Positions 1 through 6,598 of a stretch of 14,182 nt of DNA are shown here, piece after piece. The position numbers were made by a program, and so were the translations under genes. The notes below the pieces were generated by a model. The model was not told the DNA's origin, searched no databases, and saw nothing but the letters and a program-made list of their open reading frames with translations. Origin of the DNA: Clostridia bacterium. GTDB taxonomy: Bacteria; Bacillota; Clostridia; Oscillospirales; CAG-272. The DNA is taken from the NCBI GenBank assembly GCA_900763885.1, contig CAAFLY010000329.1, forward strand, positions 1-14,182, given 5' to 3'. How positions within the stretch are numbered: the first letter of the stretch is position 1; each line of letters starts with the position of its first letter.

Positions 1-220
1 CCCGTATGGTTGCGGCAAACGTGACCTCCGCGCCGTTTTTTGCCGTAATCCTATCGGGGGAGAGCGCCATCATAGCGGGAAGGTGACCGGGGTGGATGCC
101 GTACGAACCGCCGCCATGTCCTGTTTTGTCGTCCTTGACCGGCAGCTGGAGCGCGGTGCAGGTATGCTCTGCCGCCGTGCCGTTCGGGGTCACGATCTTC
201 AGTGTGAGCTTTTTTTCCAT
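1..220 (-). CDS. atpC: ATP synthase F1 subunit epsilon (partial, 3' end outside window)
   Basis: Last gene of the ATP synthase operon; the first 73 codons are visible. The product sits on the central stalk with gamma, bridging it to the c ring and often inhibiting ATP hydrolysis. Seen: the start MEKKLTLKIVTPNG and the motif GIHPGHLPAMMAL (residues 41-53), matching the family's GILPGHxPLxxAL beta-sandwich motif. The loop before it (about residues 30-40, DDKTGHGGGSY) is roughly five residues longer than in typical epsilon subunits, and His replaces the usual Leu in GILPGH. The ATG at 220 is preceded by AAAGGA about eight bases upstream. It follows atpD after 122 bp, a larger gap than the others in the operon, in which a weak internal promoter may lie. 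The C-terminal helical domain is outside the window, so its presence cannot be judged. Confidence 0.9.
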   Translation of the reverse strand, partial: MEKKLTLKIVTPNGTAAEHTCTALQLPVKDDKTGHGGGSYGIHPGHLPAMMALSPDRITAKNGAEVTFAATIR

Positions 221-304
221 ACACCCATCCTTTCTCCATCCTCCCTTCCTTTTCCACAGCGATCCGCAATCGTCGCGGCTCCGCGCAAAACGGCTGTCGG
301 GAGG

Positions 305-335
305 ATTATATCGCGCAAATAAACGATGTATTCAA
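305..335 (-). promoter_or_regulatory. Possible internal promoter ahead of atpC
   Basis: On the minus strand a perfect TATAAT (310 to 305) is preceded by TTGAAT (335 to 330), but with a 19-bp spacer, longer than the optimal 17. It would start transcription about 80 bases before atpC. The -35 lies inside a partial repeat copy just after the atpD stop. Weak: position and -10 are good, spacer and -35 are not. Confidence 0.3.
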
Positions 336-345
336 AGTATTCTCA
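321..345 (+). repeat. Partial copy (D) of the dispersed intergenic repeat
   Basis: The 11-mer CGATGTATTCA (324-334) and the following bases to TCA at 343-345 match the tail of repeat copy A (6572-6593), about 18 of 22 positions. In both copies the terminal TCA is, on the other strand, the TGA stop of the upstream ATP synthase gene (atpD here, atpI in copy A). Short match, so chance or shared constraint is possible. Confidence 0.4.
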
Positions 346-1740
346 GCTGTTTTCCTTTGCGGCGGCGTATACATCGTCCACGGTGCCTGCCATCATGAAC
401 GCCTGCTCCGGCAGCTTGTCGCATTCTCCGCCGAGGATCGCCTCAAAGCCTTCGATCGTTTTGGCAATCGGCACGAATTTGCCCGCGATCCCCGTGAAGC
501 CCTCCGCTACATGGAACGGCTGGCTCATGAACCGCTGCACCCGTCTGGCGCGCCCCACCATTTCGCGGTCCTCCGCGGACAATTCGTCCATACCGAGGAT
601 CGCGATGATGTCCTGCAGCTCGTTGTATCTCTGCAGCACATGCATGACCTCCTTCGCCGCGCGGTAATGACGATCGCCGACAATATCGGGAGAAAGCATG
701 CGCGAACCGGATTCGAGCGGCGCGACCGCGGGATAAATGCCCAGCTCCACGATGCTGCGCGACAGGACCGTTGTTGCGTCCAGATGCGAGAAGGTTGTCG
801 CGGGAGCCGGGTCGGTCAGGTCGTCCGCGGGCACGTAGATCGCCTGTACCGAGGTGATCGAGCCGTTTTTCGTCGATACAATCCGCTCCTGCAGCTTGCC
901 CATTTCGGAGGCGAGCGTGGGCTGATACCCGACGGCGGACGGCATTCGTCCAAGCAGCGCGGACACCTCAGAGCCTGCCTGCGTGAAACGGAATATGTTG
1001 TCGATGAATAACAGTACATCCTTGTGCGCGGCTTCTCGGAAATATTCCGCCATCGTCAGTCCGACAAGCGGCACGCGCAGTCTCGCGCCGGCGGTCTCGT
1101 TCATCTGCCCGAATACGAGAGCGGTTTTGTCGAGCACCCCGGACTGCGTCATTTCCTGCCAGAGATCATAGCCCTCACGCGACCGTTCACCGACACCGGC
1201 AAATACGGAATATCCGTCGTGTTCAAAGGCGATGTTGCGGATGAGCTCCATGATGAGCACCGTTTTGCCGACACCTGCGCCGCCGAACAGACCGATCTTG
1301 CCGCCTTTTGCGTACGGCGTCATCAGGTCGATCACCTTGATTCCGGTCTCCAGCACCTCATCCGCGGTCACGATGTCCTTGAACGGCGGGGATACGTGGT
1401 GGATCGGCCAGCGCTCCTCCGAATCGATCACGCCGCCGCGGTCGATGGGAGATCCGGTGACATTGACCATTCTGCCGAGCGTTTTCTGCCCGACCGGCAC
1501 GGAGATCGGCGCACCGGTGTCCACAGCCGTCATGCCGCGCGACAGACCGTCCGTCGTCTGCATGGAGATACAGCGCACGTCCCCGGTTCCGAGATGCTGG
1601 AGCGTTTCGAGCGTATAGACCTCCTCGCCGACCGTGATCTCGACTGCGTTGAAGATGTCGGGGATTGCAAAATCGTCAAAATGTATGTCGACTACCGGAC
1701 CTGTGATCCGCTTGACGATCCCTTTGGAGCCTTTCGACAT
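343..1740 (-). CDS. atpD: ATP synthase F1 subunit beta
   Basis: Catalytic subunit of F1; three copies alternate with alpha and make or hydrolyse ATP. The 465-residue length is normal. Seen: beta-barrel start SKGIVKRITGPVVDIHF (residues 5-21), P-loop GGAGVGKT (153-160), GVGERSREG with the catalytic Glu at about residue 185, Walker B LLFID (243-247), ALLGRMPSAVGYQPTL (261-276), and a DELSEED-like lever DELSAED (385-391) through which gamma is turned. All catalytic residues are intact. The ATG at 1740 has a modest GGGTG-type ribosome site just upstream. It lies between atpG (48-bp gap) and atpC, as in the standard operon. No oddities, in contrast with its alpha partner, so a catalytically competent F1 is expected. 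Confidence 0.98.
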   Translation of the reverse strand: MSKGSKGIVKRITGPVVDIHFDDFAIPDIFNAVEITVGEEVYTLETLQHLGTGDVRCISMQTTDGLSRGMTAVDTGAPISVPVGQKTLGRMVNVTGSPIDRGGVIDSEERWPIHHVSPPFKDIVTADEVLETGIKVIDLMTPYAKGGKIGLFGGAGVGKTVLIMELIRNIAFEHDGYSVFAGVGERSREGYDLWQEMTQSGVLDKTALVFGQMNETAGARLRVPLVGLTMAEYFREAAHKDVLLFIDNIFRFTQAGSEVSALLGRMPSAVGYQPTLASEMGKLQERIVSTKNGSITSVQAIYVPADDLTDPAPATTFSHLDATTVLSRSIVELGIYPAVAPLESGSRMLSPDIVGDRHYRAAKEVMHVLQRYNELQDIIAILGMDELSAEDREMVGRARRVQRFMSQPFHVAEGFTGIAGKFVPIAKTIEGFEAILGGECDKLPEQAFMMAGTVDDVYAAAKENS

Positions 1741-1788
1741 GGTATCACCCTTTCGTTTGTACTGTATGTGGGAGGTTTTGTGCCAATA

Positions 1789-2634
1789 TCATTCGCTGTG
1801 TGTCCCGGACGCGGTTTCAATGACGCTGGATGTGACCTCTGCCTGCCGCTTCCGGCTGATGTCGATCTCGAGCCTGGCGATCGATTCCGCCGCGTTGTCG
1901 TTTGCGGAGCGCATGGCAATCAGTGTCGCTGCCTGCGCACCTGCCGCCGCTTCCAGCAGAACGGAATAGAGCGACACATGCAAAAGGGACAGACAGGCGG
2001 AGGAAAGCACCGTTTCGCGATCCGGATAAAAGAGCATATCGGAGGGTGTGTCACCGACTCCACCCGATTCCGCGGTGGGAGACGACGCATCAAACGGCAG
2101 AACGGTCCGAGCGCATGGCGTCTGTGTCAGCATATTCTGAAAATGCTCGTAGAGAAACGTGACCGCGGAGACCTCACCGCCCGTGTATAGCGCACGGATC
2201 CGGTCAAACAGCGGCAGACAATCGGCAAAATCCGGCACATCCGGCAGTGTATACGTTTCCGCAGCCCGATCGCCGTACCGTCCCTGCGCTATTTTTCCGC
2301 ACGCAAGGAGCAGATACGGCTTATCGGCGGAGGACAGCACCTCATCGACGTACCGGAACAGCTCGCTGTTGTAGCCGCCGCACAGTCCGCGGTTGGAGGA
2401 GAGCACAATATAGAGCGTCGGCGCTTCCGGATGTACGCAGGGCAGGAAGGATGACATCGCGCCGCCGTATGCTTCGGTCAGGGTGCGGCAGGCTTCGGCA
2501 TACGGCTTGTATCGCGTGAGGACCGTTTCAATTTTCGCGTATTTGGCAGCCGATACCGTTTTCATCGCACCGGCAAGCTGCTTTGTGATGGAAATACTGG
2601 CAAGCCGTTTCCGCAGTTCCCGTAAAGTTGCCAT
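1789..2634 (-). CDS. atpG: ATP synthase F1 subunit gamma
   Basis: Central rotating shaft of F1, 281 residues (normal about 285). Seen: N-terminal helix MATLRELRKRLASISITKQL followed by AGAMKTVSAAKYAKIE, the family signature for the first coiled-coil helix. Near the C-terminus AATLIAMRSANDNAAESI followed by SRKRQAEVTSSVIETASG gives the second helix. The middle Rossmann-like region includes YIVLSSNRGLCGGYN. The start was set at the ATG at 2634, not the in-frame GTG at 2640, because GGAGG lies seven bases before the ATG and only one base before the GTG. It follows the alpha fusion gene by 69 bp and precedes atpD by 48 bp; transcription from the operon promoter is expected. Confidence 0.96.
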   Translation of the reverse strand: MATLRELRKRLASISITKQLAGAMKTVSAAKYAKIETVLTRYKPYAEACRTLTEAYGGAMSSFLPCVHPEAPTLYIVLSSNRGLCGGYNSELFRYVDEVLSSADKPYLLLACGKIAQGRYGDRAAETYTLPDVPDFADCLPLFDRIRALYTGGEVSAVTFLYEHFQNMLTQTPCARTVLPFDASSPTAESGGVGDTPSDMLFYPDRETVLSSACLSLLHVSLYSVLLEAAAGAQAATLIAMRSANDNAAESIARLEIDISRKRQAEVTSSVIETASGTHSE

Positions 2635-2703
2635 ACGCACACCTCCACATTTCTCAAAATCTCGCTCTGTACGCCCTCTTTGGGCAGAGTCCGCGAACGA
2701 TTG

Positions 2704-4932
2704 TCACGCGCTTTCCTGATCCGCGGCGCTCCGTTCGGCAATCGCGTCCCGGAGTGCGCGCACATCGTCATCGGACATTTTGGCACCGGTCTCCAGTCTG
2801 GCGGTCAGATCGGGATGGACCGATTCCAGATATTCGCAGATCGATTCCGTAAACGCTTCAATGGCATCGGGTGCTATGGCATCCGCGAAGCCGTTTGATA
2901 CCGTAAAGAGCGTCACCGCCTGCTTCCAGTCTTCCATCGGCGCGTACCGTTTCTGCCGTAAGGCACCCATCATCCGCGCGCCGTCGTCAAGAACCTTTCG
3001 GGTCGCAGCGTCCACATCGGAGCCAAACTGCGCGAATCCGGCAAGCTCTCTGTACTGGGCAAGACGCATCCGCAGACTGGACGAAACCTGCTTCATGAGC
3101 TTTGTCTGCGCCGCGCTGCCCACACGGGACACGGAAAGACCGACATTGACCGCCGGCCGCTGACCGTCGTTGAACAGATCGGATTCGAGGAAGATCTGGC
3201 CGTCCGTGATGGAGATGACGTTGGTCGGAATGTACGCGGAAATATCACCCGCCTGCGTTTCGATGATCGGAAGAGCCGTCATGGAGCCGCCGCCCATCTC
3301 CGCGGATAACTGTGCCGCACGTTCGAGCAGACGGGAGTGGAGATAGAATACGTCGCCCGGATATGCCTCACGACCGGACGGACGATGGAGCAGGAGGGAG
3401 ATCTCACGATATGCCACCGCATGCTTGGAGAGATCGTCGTAGATGATCAGCACGTCGCGTCCGCTGTACATGAAGTATTCTCCCATGGCGGCTCCTGCAA
3501 ACGGTGCGATATACTGGAGCGAGGCGGAGGCGGAGGCAGGCGCGCATACGATGGTGGTGTAGCTCATCGCGCCGTATTTTTGGAGCTTCTCGCGGATGTC
3601 CGCGACGGTGGTATCCTTCTGTCCGATCGCCACGTAGATGCACGGGATCCCCTTGCCCTTCTGGTTCAGGATCGCGTCCACCACGAGGGAGGTTTTGCCG
3701 GTCTGGCGGTCGCCGATGATCAGCTCACGCTGGCCCATGCCAATCGGAACGAGCGCGTCTACAGCCTTGATGCCGGTGTGCATCGGACGATTGACCGGAC
3801 CACGTTCGGGAATCCCGGGCGCGTGGAATTCGATCGGTCTGCGCTTGTCGGACCAGATCCTGCCACCGCCGTCGATGGGATTGCCAAGCGGATCCACGAC
3901 CCTGCCAAGCAGCTCCTCACCGACCGTGGTGGATGCGATTCTGCCGACACGACGGACCCGGCTGCCGCTTTCGATATGCTCATAGCGACCGTATACGATA
4001 CAGCCGATCCGATCCGGTTCAATATCGAGCACCATCCCGCGCTCTCCGCACTCAAACTCAATGACCTCGCCGTACATGATGTCGGAAAGTCCATCGAGCC
4101 AGCAGATTCCGTCGGATACGCTCATGACTCTGCCGAGCTGGTATTCCTGTACCTTGACCTCCATGGCAGCGATCGCGTCGAGCAGCTCCTTCGTCAGAGA
4201 GTCCGCGTCCTCGTCGCCATGTACCATGAAGCGTTCGAGCTTTTTATTGAGGTGATAGATGAGATCCGATACCGTACAGTCGTATACCGTGTCGCCGATA
4301 CGGAGACGCAGACCGCCATGGAGCGACGGATCCACCCTGACCCAGAGGGATTGCTTGCCGCCGACGCCGGATACGAGCTTTTCCGTAGCCGCGCCGATTT
4401 CGTCCGTTAGCGCGGGATCAAGCGGGAAAGCGGAGGTCAGCGTGACGTACAGCACATCGTGGGTTTTCAGATACGCCATGTCGCCCGGGGTGATCTCGAT
4501 TTTTTCAAGGATCCGTCTGGCAAATACCGGCTCACATTTCCGGAGCATGGACAGATACGGTTCCTCTCCGAGCATGGCGGTGACCCGCTCGGACAGCTTT
4601 GCGACCAGCTCCGTTTTTACGTTGTCGACCGTTTCCCGCTGGATGTTCTTTTTTTCCGCCGTGGTCTGGCGATGGATCTCTTCCGCTTCCAATGCGGCGT
4701 GCTGTTCAACGGCGGCGACCTCCTTGTCCCCGACGATCTCTACGCACAGCGCATCCACTCCCGGCACGACCGGCGGTGTGTATTCTGTTTTTTCGATCGA
4801 TTCCGCGTCGTCAAGCTCCCTGTCGATCCGTTCGCGTCGATCCCGGAAGATCTTCACGATCGTTTTTCTGCCGAACAGGACGATGATTCCGACTAAGATC
4901 AAAAAGTTGATTATGGCATACAAAAACTGCAT
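2704..4932 (-). CDS. atpA: ATP synthase b'-delta-alpha fusion (alpha subunit with b-like anchor and delta C-terminal domain)
   Basis: A single 742-codon frame carries what are normally separate subunits. Residues 1-22 are a hydrophobic helix (FLYAIINFLILVGIIVLF) followed by KIFRDRRERIDREL, the standard start of a b subunit. Residues 50-58 are Pro-rich (YTPPVVPG). About 65-150 is charged helix. About 155-235 matches the delta C-terminal domain (VTLTSAFPLDPAL, VDPSLHGGLRLRIGDTVYD). Alpha begins near 242 (SLTKELLDAI) and is complete: P-loop GDRQTGKT (407-414), YDDLSKHAVAYREISLLL, and the arginine-finger motif VGLSVSRVGSAAQ with Arg603. Delta's usual N-terminal six-helix domain is not recognisable. 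The ATG at 4932 has GGAGTG upstream. No internal Met before alpha (236, 257) has a properly placed ribosome site, and no separate atpH is present. Domain calls are by eye; the fusion itself is read directly from the sequence. Confidence 0.93.
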   Translation of the reverse strand: MQFLYAIINFLILVGIIVLFGRKTIVKIFRDRRERIDRELDDAESIEKTEYTPPVVPGVDALCVEIVGDKEVAAVEQHAALEAEEIHRQTTAEKKNIQRETVDNVKTELVAKLSERVTAMLGEEPYLSMLRKCEPVFARRILEKIEITPGDMAYLKTHDVLYVTLTSAFPLDPALTDEIGAATEKLVSGVGGKQSLWVRVDPSLHGGLRLRIGDTVYDCTVSDLIYHLNKKLERFMVHGDEDADSLTKELLDAIAAMEVKVQEYQLGRVMSVSDGICWLDGLSDIMYGEVIEFECGERGMVLDIEPDRIGCIVYGRYEHIESGSRVRRVGRIASTTVGEELLGRVVDPLGNPIDGGGRIWSDKRRPIEFHAPGIPERGPVNRPMHTGIKAVDALVPIGMGQRELIIGDRQTGKTSLVVDAILNQKGKGIPCIYVAIGQKDTTVADIREKLQKYGAMSYTTIVCAPASASASLQYIAPFAGAAMGEYFMYSGRDVLIIYDDLSKHAVAYREISLLLHRPSGREAYPGDVFYLHSRLLERAAQLSAEMGGGSMTALPIIETQAGDISAYIPTNVISITDGQIFLESDLFNDGQRPAVNVGLSVSRVGSAAQTKLMKQVSSSLRMRLAQYRELAGFAQFGSDVDAATRKVLDDGARMMGALRQKRYAPMEDWKQAVTLFTVSNGFADAIAPDAIEAFTESICEYLESVHPDLTARLETGAKMSDDDVRALRDAIAERSAADQESA

Positions 4933-4975
4933 GATACACTCCGTCTATGTTTGATGATGCGAAAAAACGTGGGTT

Positions 4976-5407
4976 TCAGTGCAGAAGCGGATCGGAGAAC
5001 AGACGGTCGCACAGCGCGTGGGAAAGCGTTTCCACCTTTTCGTCCAACGCGTCGGACAATTCCTTTTCGCGGTACAGGGATTCTCTCCGACATGCCGCGA
5101 GCGCGATCTCCTCTTCCGCTTTGGTTTTCTTCACAATGCCGTCCGCGCGGTTTTTCGCGTCACGGATTTCCTGTGCGGCAAGCTCCGCGTTTTTATGCTG
5201 TGCGGCACGACGATTTGCCTCGGTCTGTTCCTCCGCCGCCTGCATTTCCGCTGCACGAGATTCCCGAATCGCCTTGGCGCGGTCGATTTTTGCCTGCCGC
5301 TTGTCCATGAAGGAGAGCATCGGACGGAAAAGCAGCTTTTGTAGGACAAGCATCGTGAGCGCAAAGGTGATAAGGGTCCACAGTAAAATGGGAAGCTGTA
5401 TGGTCAT
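4976..5407 (-). CDS. atpF: ATP synthase Fo subunit b (short)
   Basis: Peripheral stalk subunit anchoring F1 to the membrane. Seen: membrane helix PILLWTLITFALTMLVLQKL (residues 6-25), then LLFRPMLSFMDKRQAKIDRA, typical of b just after the membrane, then a long Ala/Glu/Lys/Arg-rich helix (about 40-130) expected to form the coiled-coil stalk. At 143 residues it is shorter than most b subunits (about 160), and the part that usually binds delta looks trimmed. A second b-type anchor is fused to delta and alpha in the next gene (43-bp gap), so this b probably forms a b/b' heterodimer with it. The ATG at 5407 is the only usual start codon after the upstream stop; its ribosome site is weak (GGA 13 bases away), suggesting modest or coupled translation. 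Confidence 0.93.
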   Translation of the reverse strand: MTIQLPILLWTLITFALTMLVLQKLLFRPMLSFMDKRQAKIDRAKAIRESRAAEMQAAEEQTEANRRAAQHKNAELAAQEIRDAKNRADGIVKKTKAEEEIALAACRRESLYREKELSDALDEKVETLSHALCDRLFSDPLLH

Positions 5408-5480
5408 GACTGCGATACGTCCGCACTCTGTTCAAAACGACAGAAAGCGGACATCCTTTCTCTGAAATAGGGGAGGCCGA

Positions 5481-5711
5481 TCAGATCTTGGTCGTCAGCA
5501 TGAAGCCGATGAGCAGACCGTAAATGGTCAGAGCTTCCATCAGTGCCAGAGAGATGATGAGCGCGGAACGAATGTCTCCGGCGGCATCCGGCTGTCTTGC
5601 GATGCTTTCCATAGCGGCTTTGGAGGTCCAGCCCTGGCTGAGTGCCGGGAAAATGGTGCTGACCGCGATGGCAAGTGCGGCGGCGATTGCGATGATTGCA
5701 GAATCCGTCAT
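5481..5711 (-). CDS. atpE: ATP synthase Fo subunit c
   Basis: Two-helix proteolipid forming the rotor ring, 76 residues. Seen: helix 1 about 5-25, polar loop SIARQPDAAGDIRS (36-49), helix 2 about 50-73 with the ion-carrying Glu59 in MEALTIYGL. Gln26 and Glu59 are spaced as in chloroplast c, and Ala60 follows the Glu where Na+-type rings carry Ser or Thr; this argues for proton coupling (inference from known c subunits). Odd: the GxGxGxG packing motif of helix 1 is replaced by Phe21-Ala23-Ser25-Gly27, and more N-terminal glycines are alanines. The ATG at 5711 has AAAGGAGT seven bases upstream. It sits between atpB and atpF with gaps of 77 and 73 bp. Confidence 0.96.
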   Translation of the reverse strand: MTDSAIIAIAAALAIAVSTIFPALSQGWTSKAAMESIARQPDAAGDIRSALIISLALMEALTIYGLLIGFMLTTKI

Positions 5712-5788
5712 GATAAGTACTCCTTTGATATATGGAAAAATAATTGGGTTAGCGATGGGAAATGATACCTGAGCGGGGCCGGGCGGTT

Positions 5789-6463
5789 TTACTCTGCCTC
5801 CAGTCCCTCCGACAGGTAGATGCTCACAAGCATGGTGAACACGACAGCCTGAATCGCGCAGAAGAGCAGCGACAGTGCCATCATGATGACCGGAACGCCG
5901 ATGGGGATGATCCCGTACAATTCTTCCGTGACCGTTTCCTCACCGAATACGTTGCCGAACAGACGGAGGGCAAGGGACGCGGGTTTGATGAATTCATCGA
6001 GAACGAGGAGCGGCAGCATGAAGAACATCGGCGAAACGAATCGCTTAAAATACTTCTTCACGCCGTTCGCCAGTCCCGCGATCTGGAGAAAGAGGAACGC
6101 CGCGATGCCGAGTCCGAGGGTGGTGGACAGGGAAGAGGTCGGAGCCTTCATGTATTTCGTCAGGCCCATACCGGGAAGAATGCCGGAGTAGTTGGCGAAA
6201 ATGATGAAGATGAACAGGGAACCGAGAAAGAAGAAGTATTTGCGTGCGTGTGCCTTGCCGAGAATCCCGGAGAAGAAATGGTCGAGATACTCGATCCCGG
6301 TCTCCACCACATTCTGGAATTTGCCCGGTCGTTCCTTCATGTGCCGCGTGGCAATGAGGGACAGGAGCGTTACGACGAGCAGGATTGCCCACATCGTCAC
6401 AACCTCGCCGGTGATGTCCAGAACCCCGAAAATGGGAATTAAGACCTCCGATTGTTCGCCCAT
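5789..6463 (-). CDS. atpB: ATP synthase Fo subunit a
   Basis: Integral membrane stator subunit that carries ions to and from the c ring. It is 224 residues from the chosen start, with five or six hydrophobic segments. The key arginine is Arg167 in KPASLALRLFGNVFGEE (residues 160-176), the family's most conserved motif; NYSGILPGMG (91-100) is also typical. The start was set at 6463 (MGEQSEV) because AAAGGAGG lies eight bases upstream of it. The in-frame ATG at 6469 is only two bases from that site, and the reading frame extending to 6688 overlaps atpI and shows no family sequence. First of the core ATP synthase genes, 127 bp after atpI; the gap holds a hairpin and a dispersed repeat. Confidence 0.96.
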   Translation of the reverse strand: MGEQSEVLIPIFGVLDITGEVVTMWAILLVVTLLSLIATRHMKERPGKFQNVVETGIEYLDHFFSGILGKAHARKYFFFLGSLFIFIIFANYSGILPGMGLTKYMKAPTSSLSTTLGLGIAAFLFLQIAGLANGVKKYFKRFVSPMFFMLPLLVLDEFIKPASLALRLFGNVFGEETVTEELYGIIPIGVPVIMMALSLLFCAIQAVVFTMLVSIYLSEGLEAE

Positions 6464-6506
6464 ACACATAGCCTCCTTTGGAGATATACTATATCCTATT
6501 GAAAAA

Positions 6507-6598
6507 TTCAGGAAACATTGATGGTTGTTTTGGCGCCAAAAAACCATATTTGAGCTCTTCAGCGCAAAACTCGATGTATTCAGCGCATCCTCAATGAG
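6507..6598 (+). repeat. Dispersed intergenic repeat, copy A (atpI-atpB gap)
   Basis: Two blocks here match copy B (12801-12901, opposite strand). The first is TTC-G-AAAC--TGAT followed by the 13-mer GGTTGTTTTGGCG (6523-6535). The second is AAAAC-CGATG-ATTC-GCGCAT at 6566-6588, about 23 of 28 matching positions in its extended form. Much of the gap between atpI and atpB is this element, and its right end overlaps the atpI stop codon. Alignment was done by eye; the boundaries are approximate. Confidence 0.6.
6521..6547. repeat. Strong inverted repeat (hairpin) between atpI and atpB
   Basis: ATGGTTGTTTTGGC pairs with GCCAAAAAACCAT with only one bulged base; the arms meet at the palindrome GGCGCC. 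In the minus-strand mRNA it lies 58 bases before the atpB start and has no U-tract after it. It therefore looks more like an mRNA-processing or stability hairpin, or the core of the repeat, than a terminator. Confidence 0.7.

Noticed and set aside
1024..2190. Long plus-strand frame (388 codons) opposite atpD/atpG
   Set aside because: It lies antisense to two clear ATP synthase genes; its Arg/His/Cys-rich product has no family look and no suitable ribosome site. It is a shadow of a GC-rich coding region.
3337..4410. Plus-strand frame of 357 codons opposite the alpha fusion gene
   Set aside because: Same reason: complementary-strand shadow of the alpha coding sequence.
4225..4932. Assembly error or simple gene run-on joining atpF/H-like and atpA genes
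   Set aside because: The frame is open throughout, the connector is protein-like, alpha has no start signal of its own, and no other atpH exists in the operon. It cannot be fully excluded without raw reads.
343..6463. N-ATPase (Na+-type alternative F-ATPase) operon
   Set aside because: N-ATPase operons start with atpD-atpC and include atpQ/atpR; this operon has the standard order, and the residues around Glu59 of subunit c favour protons.
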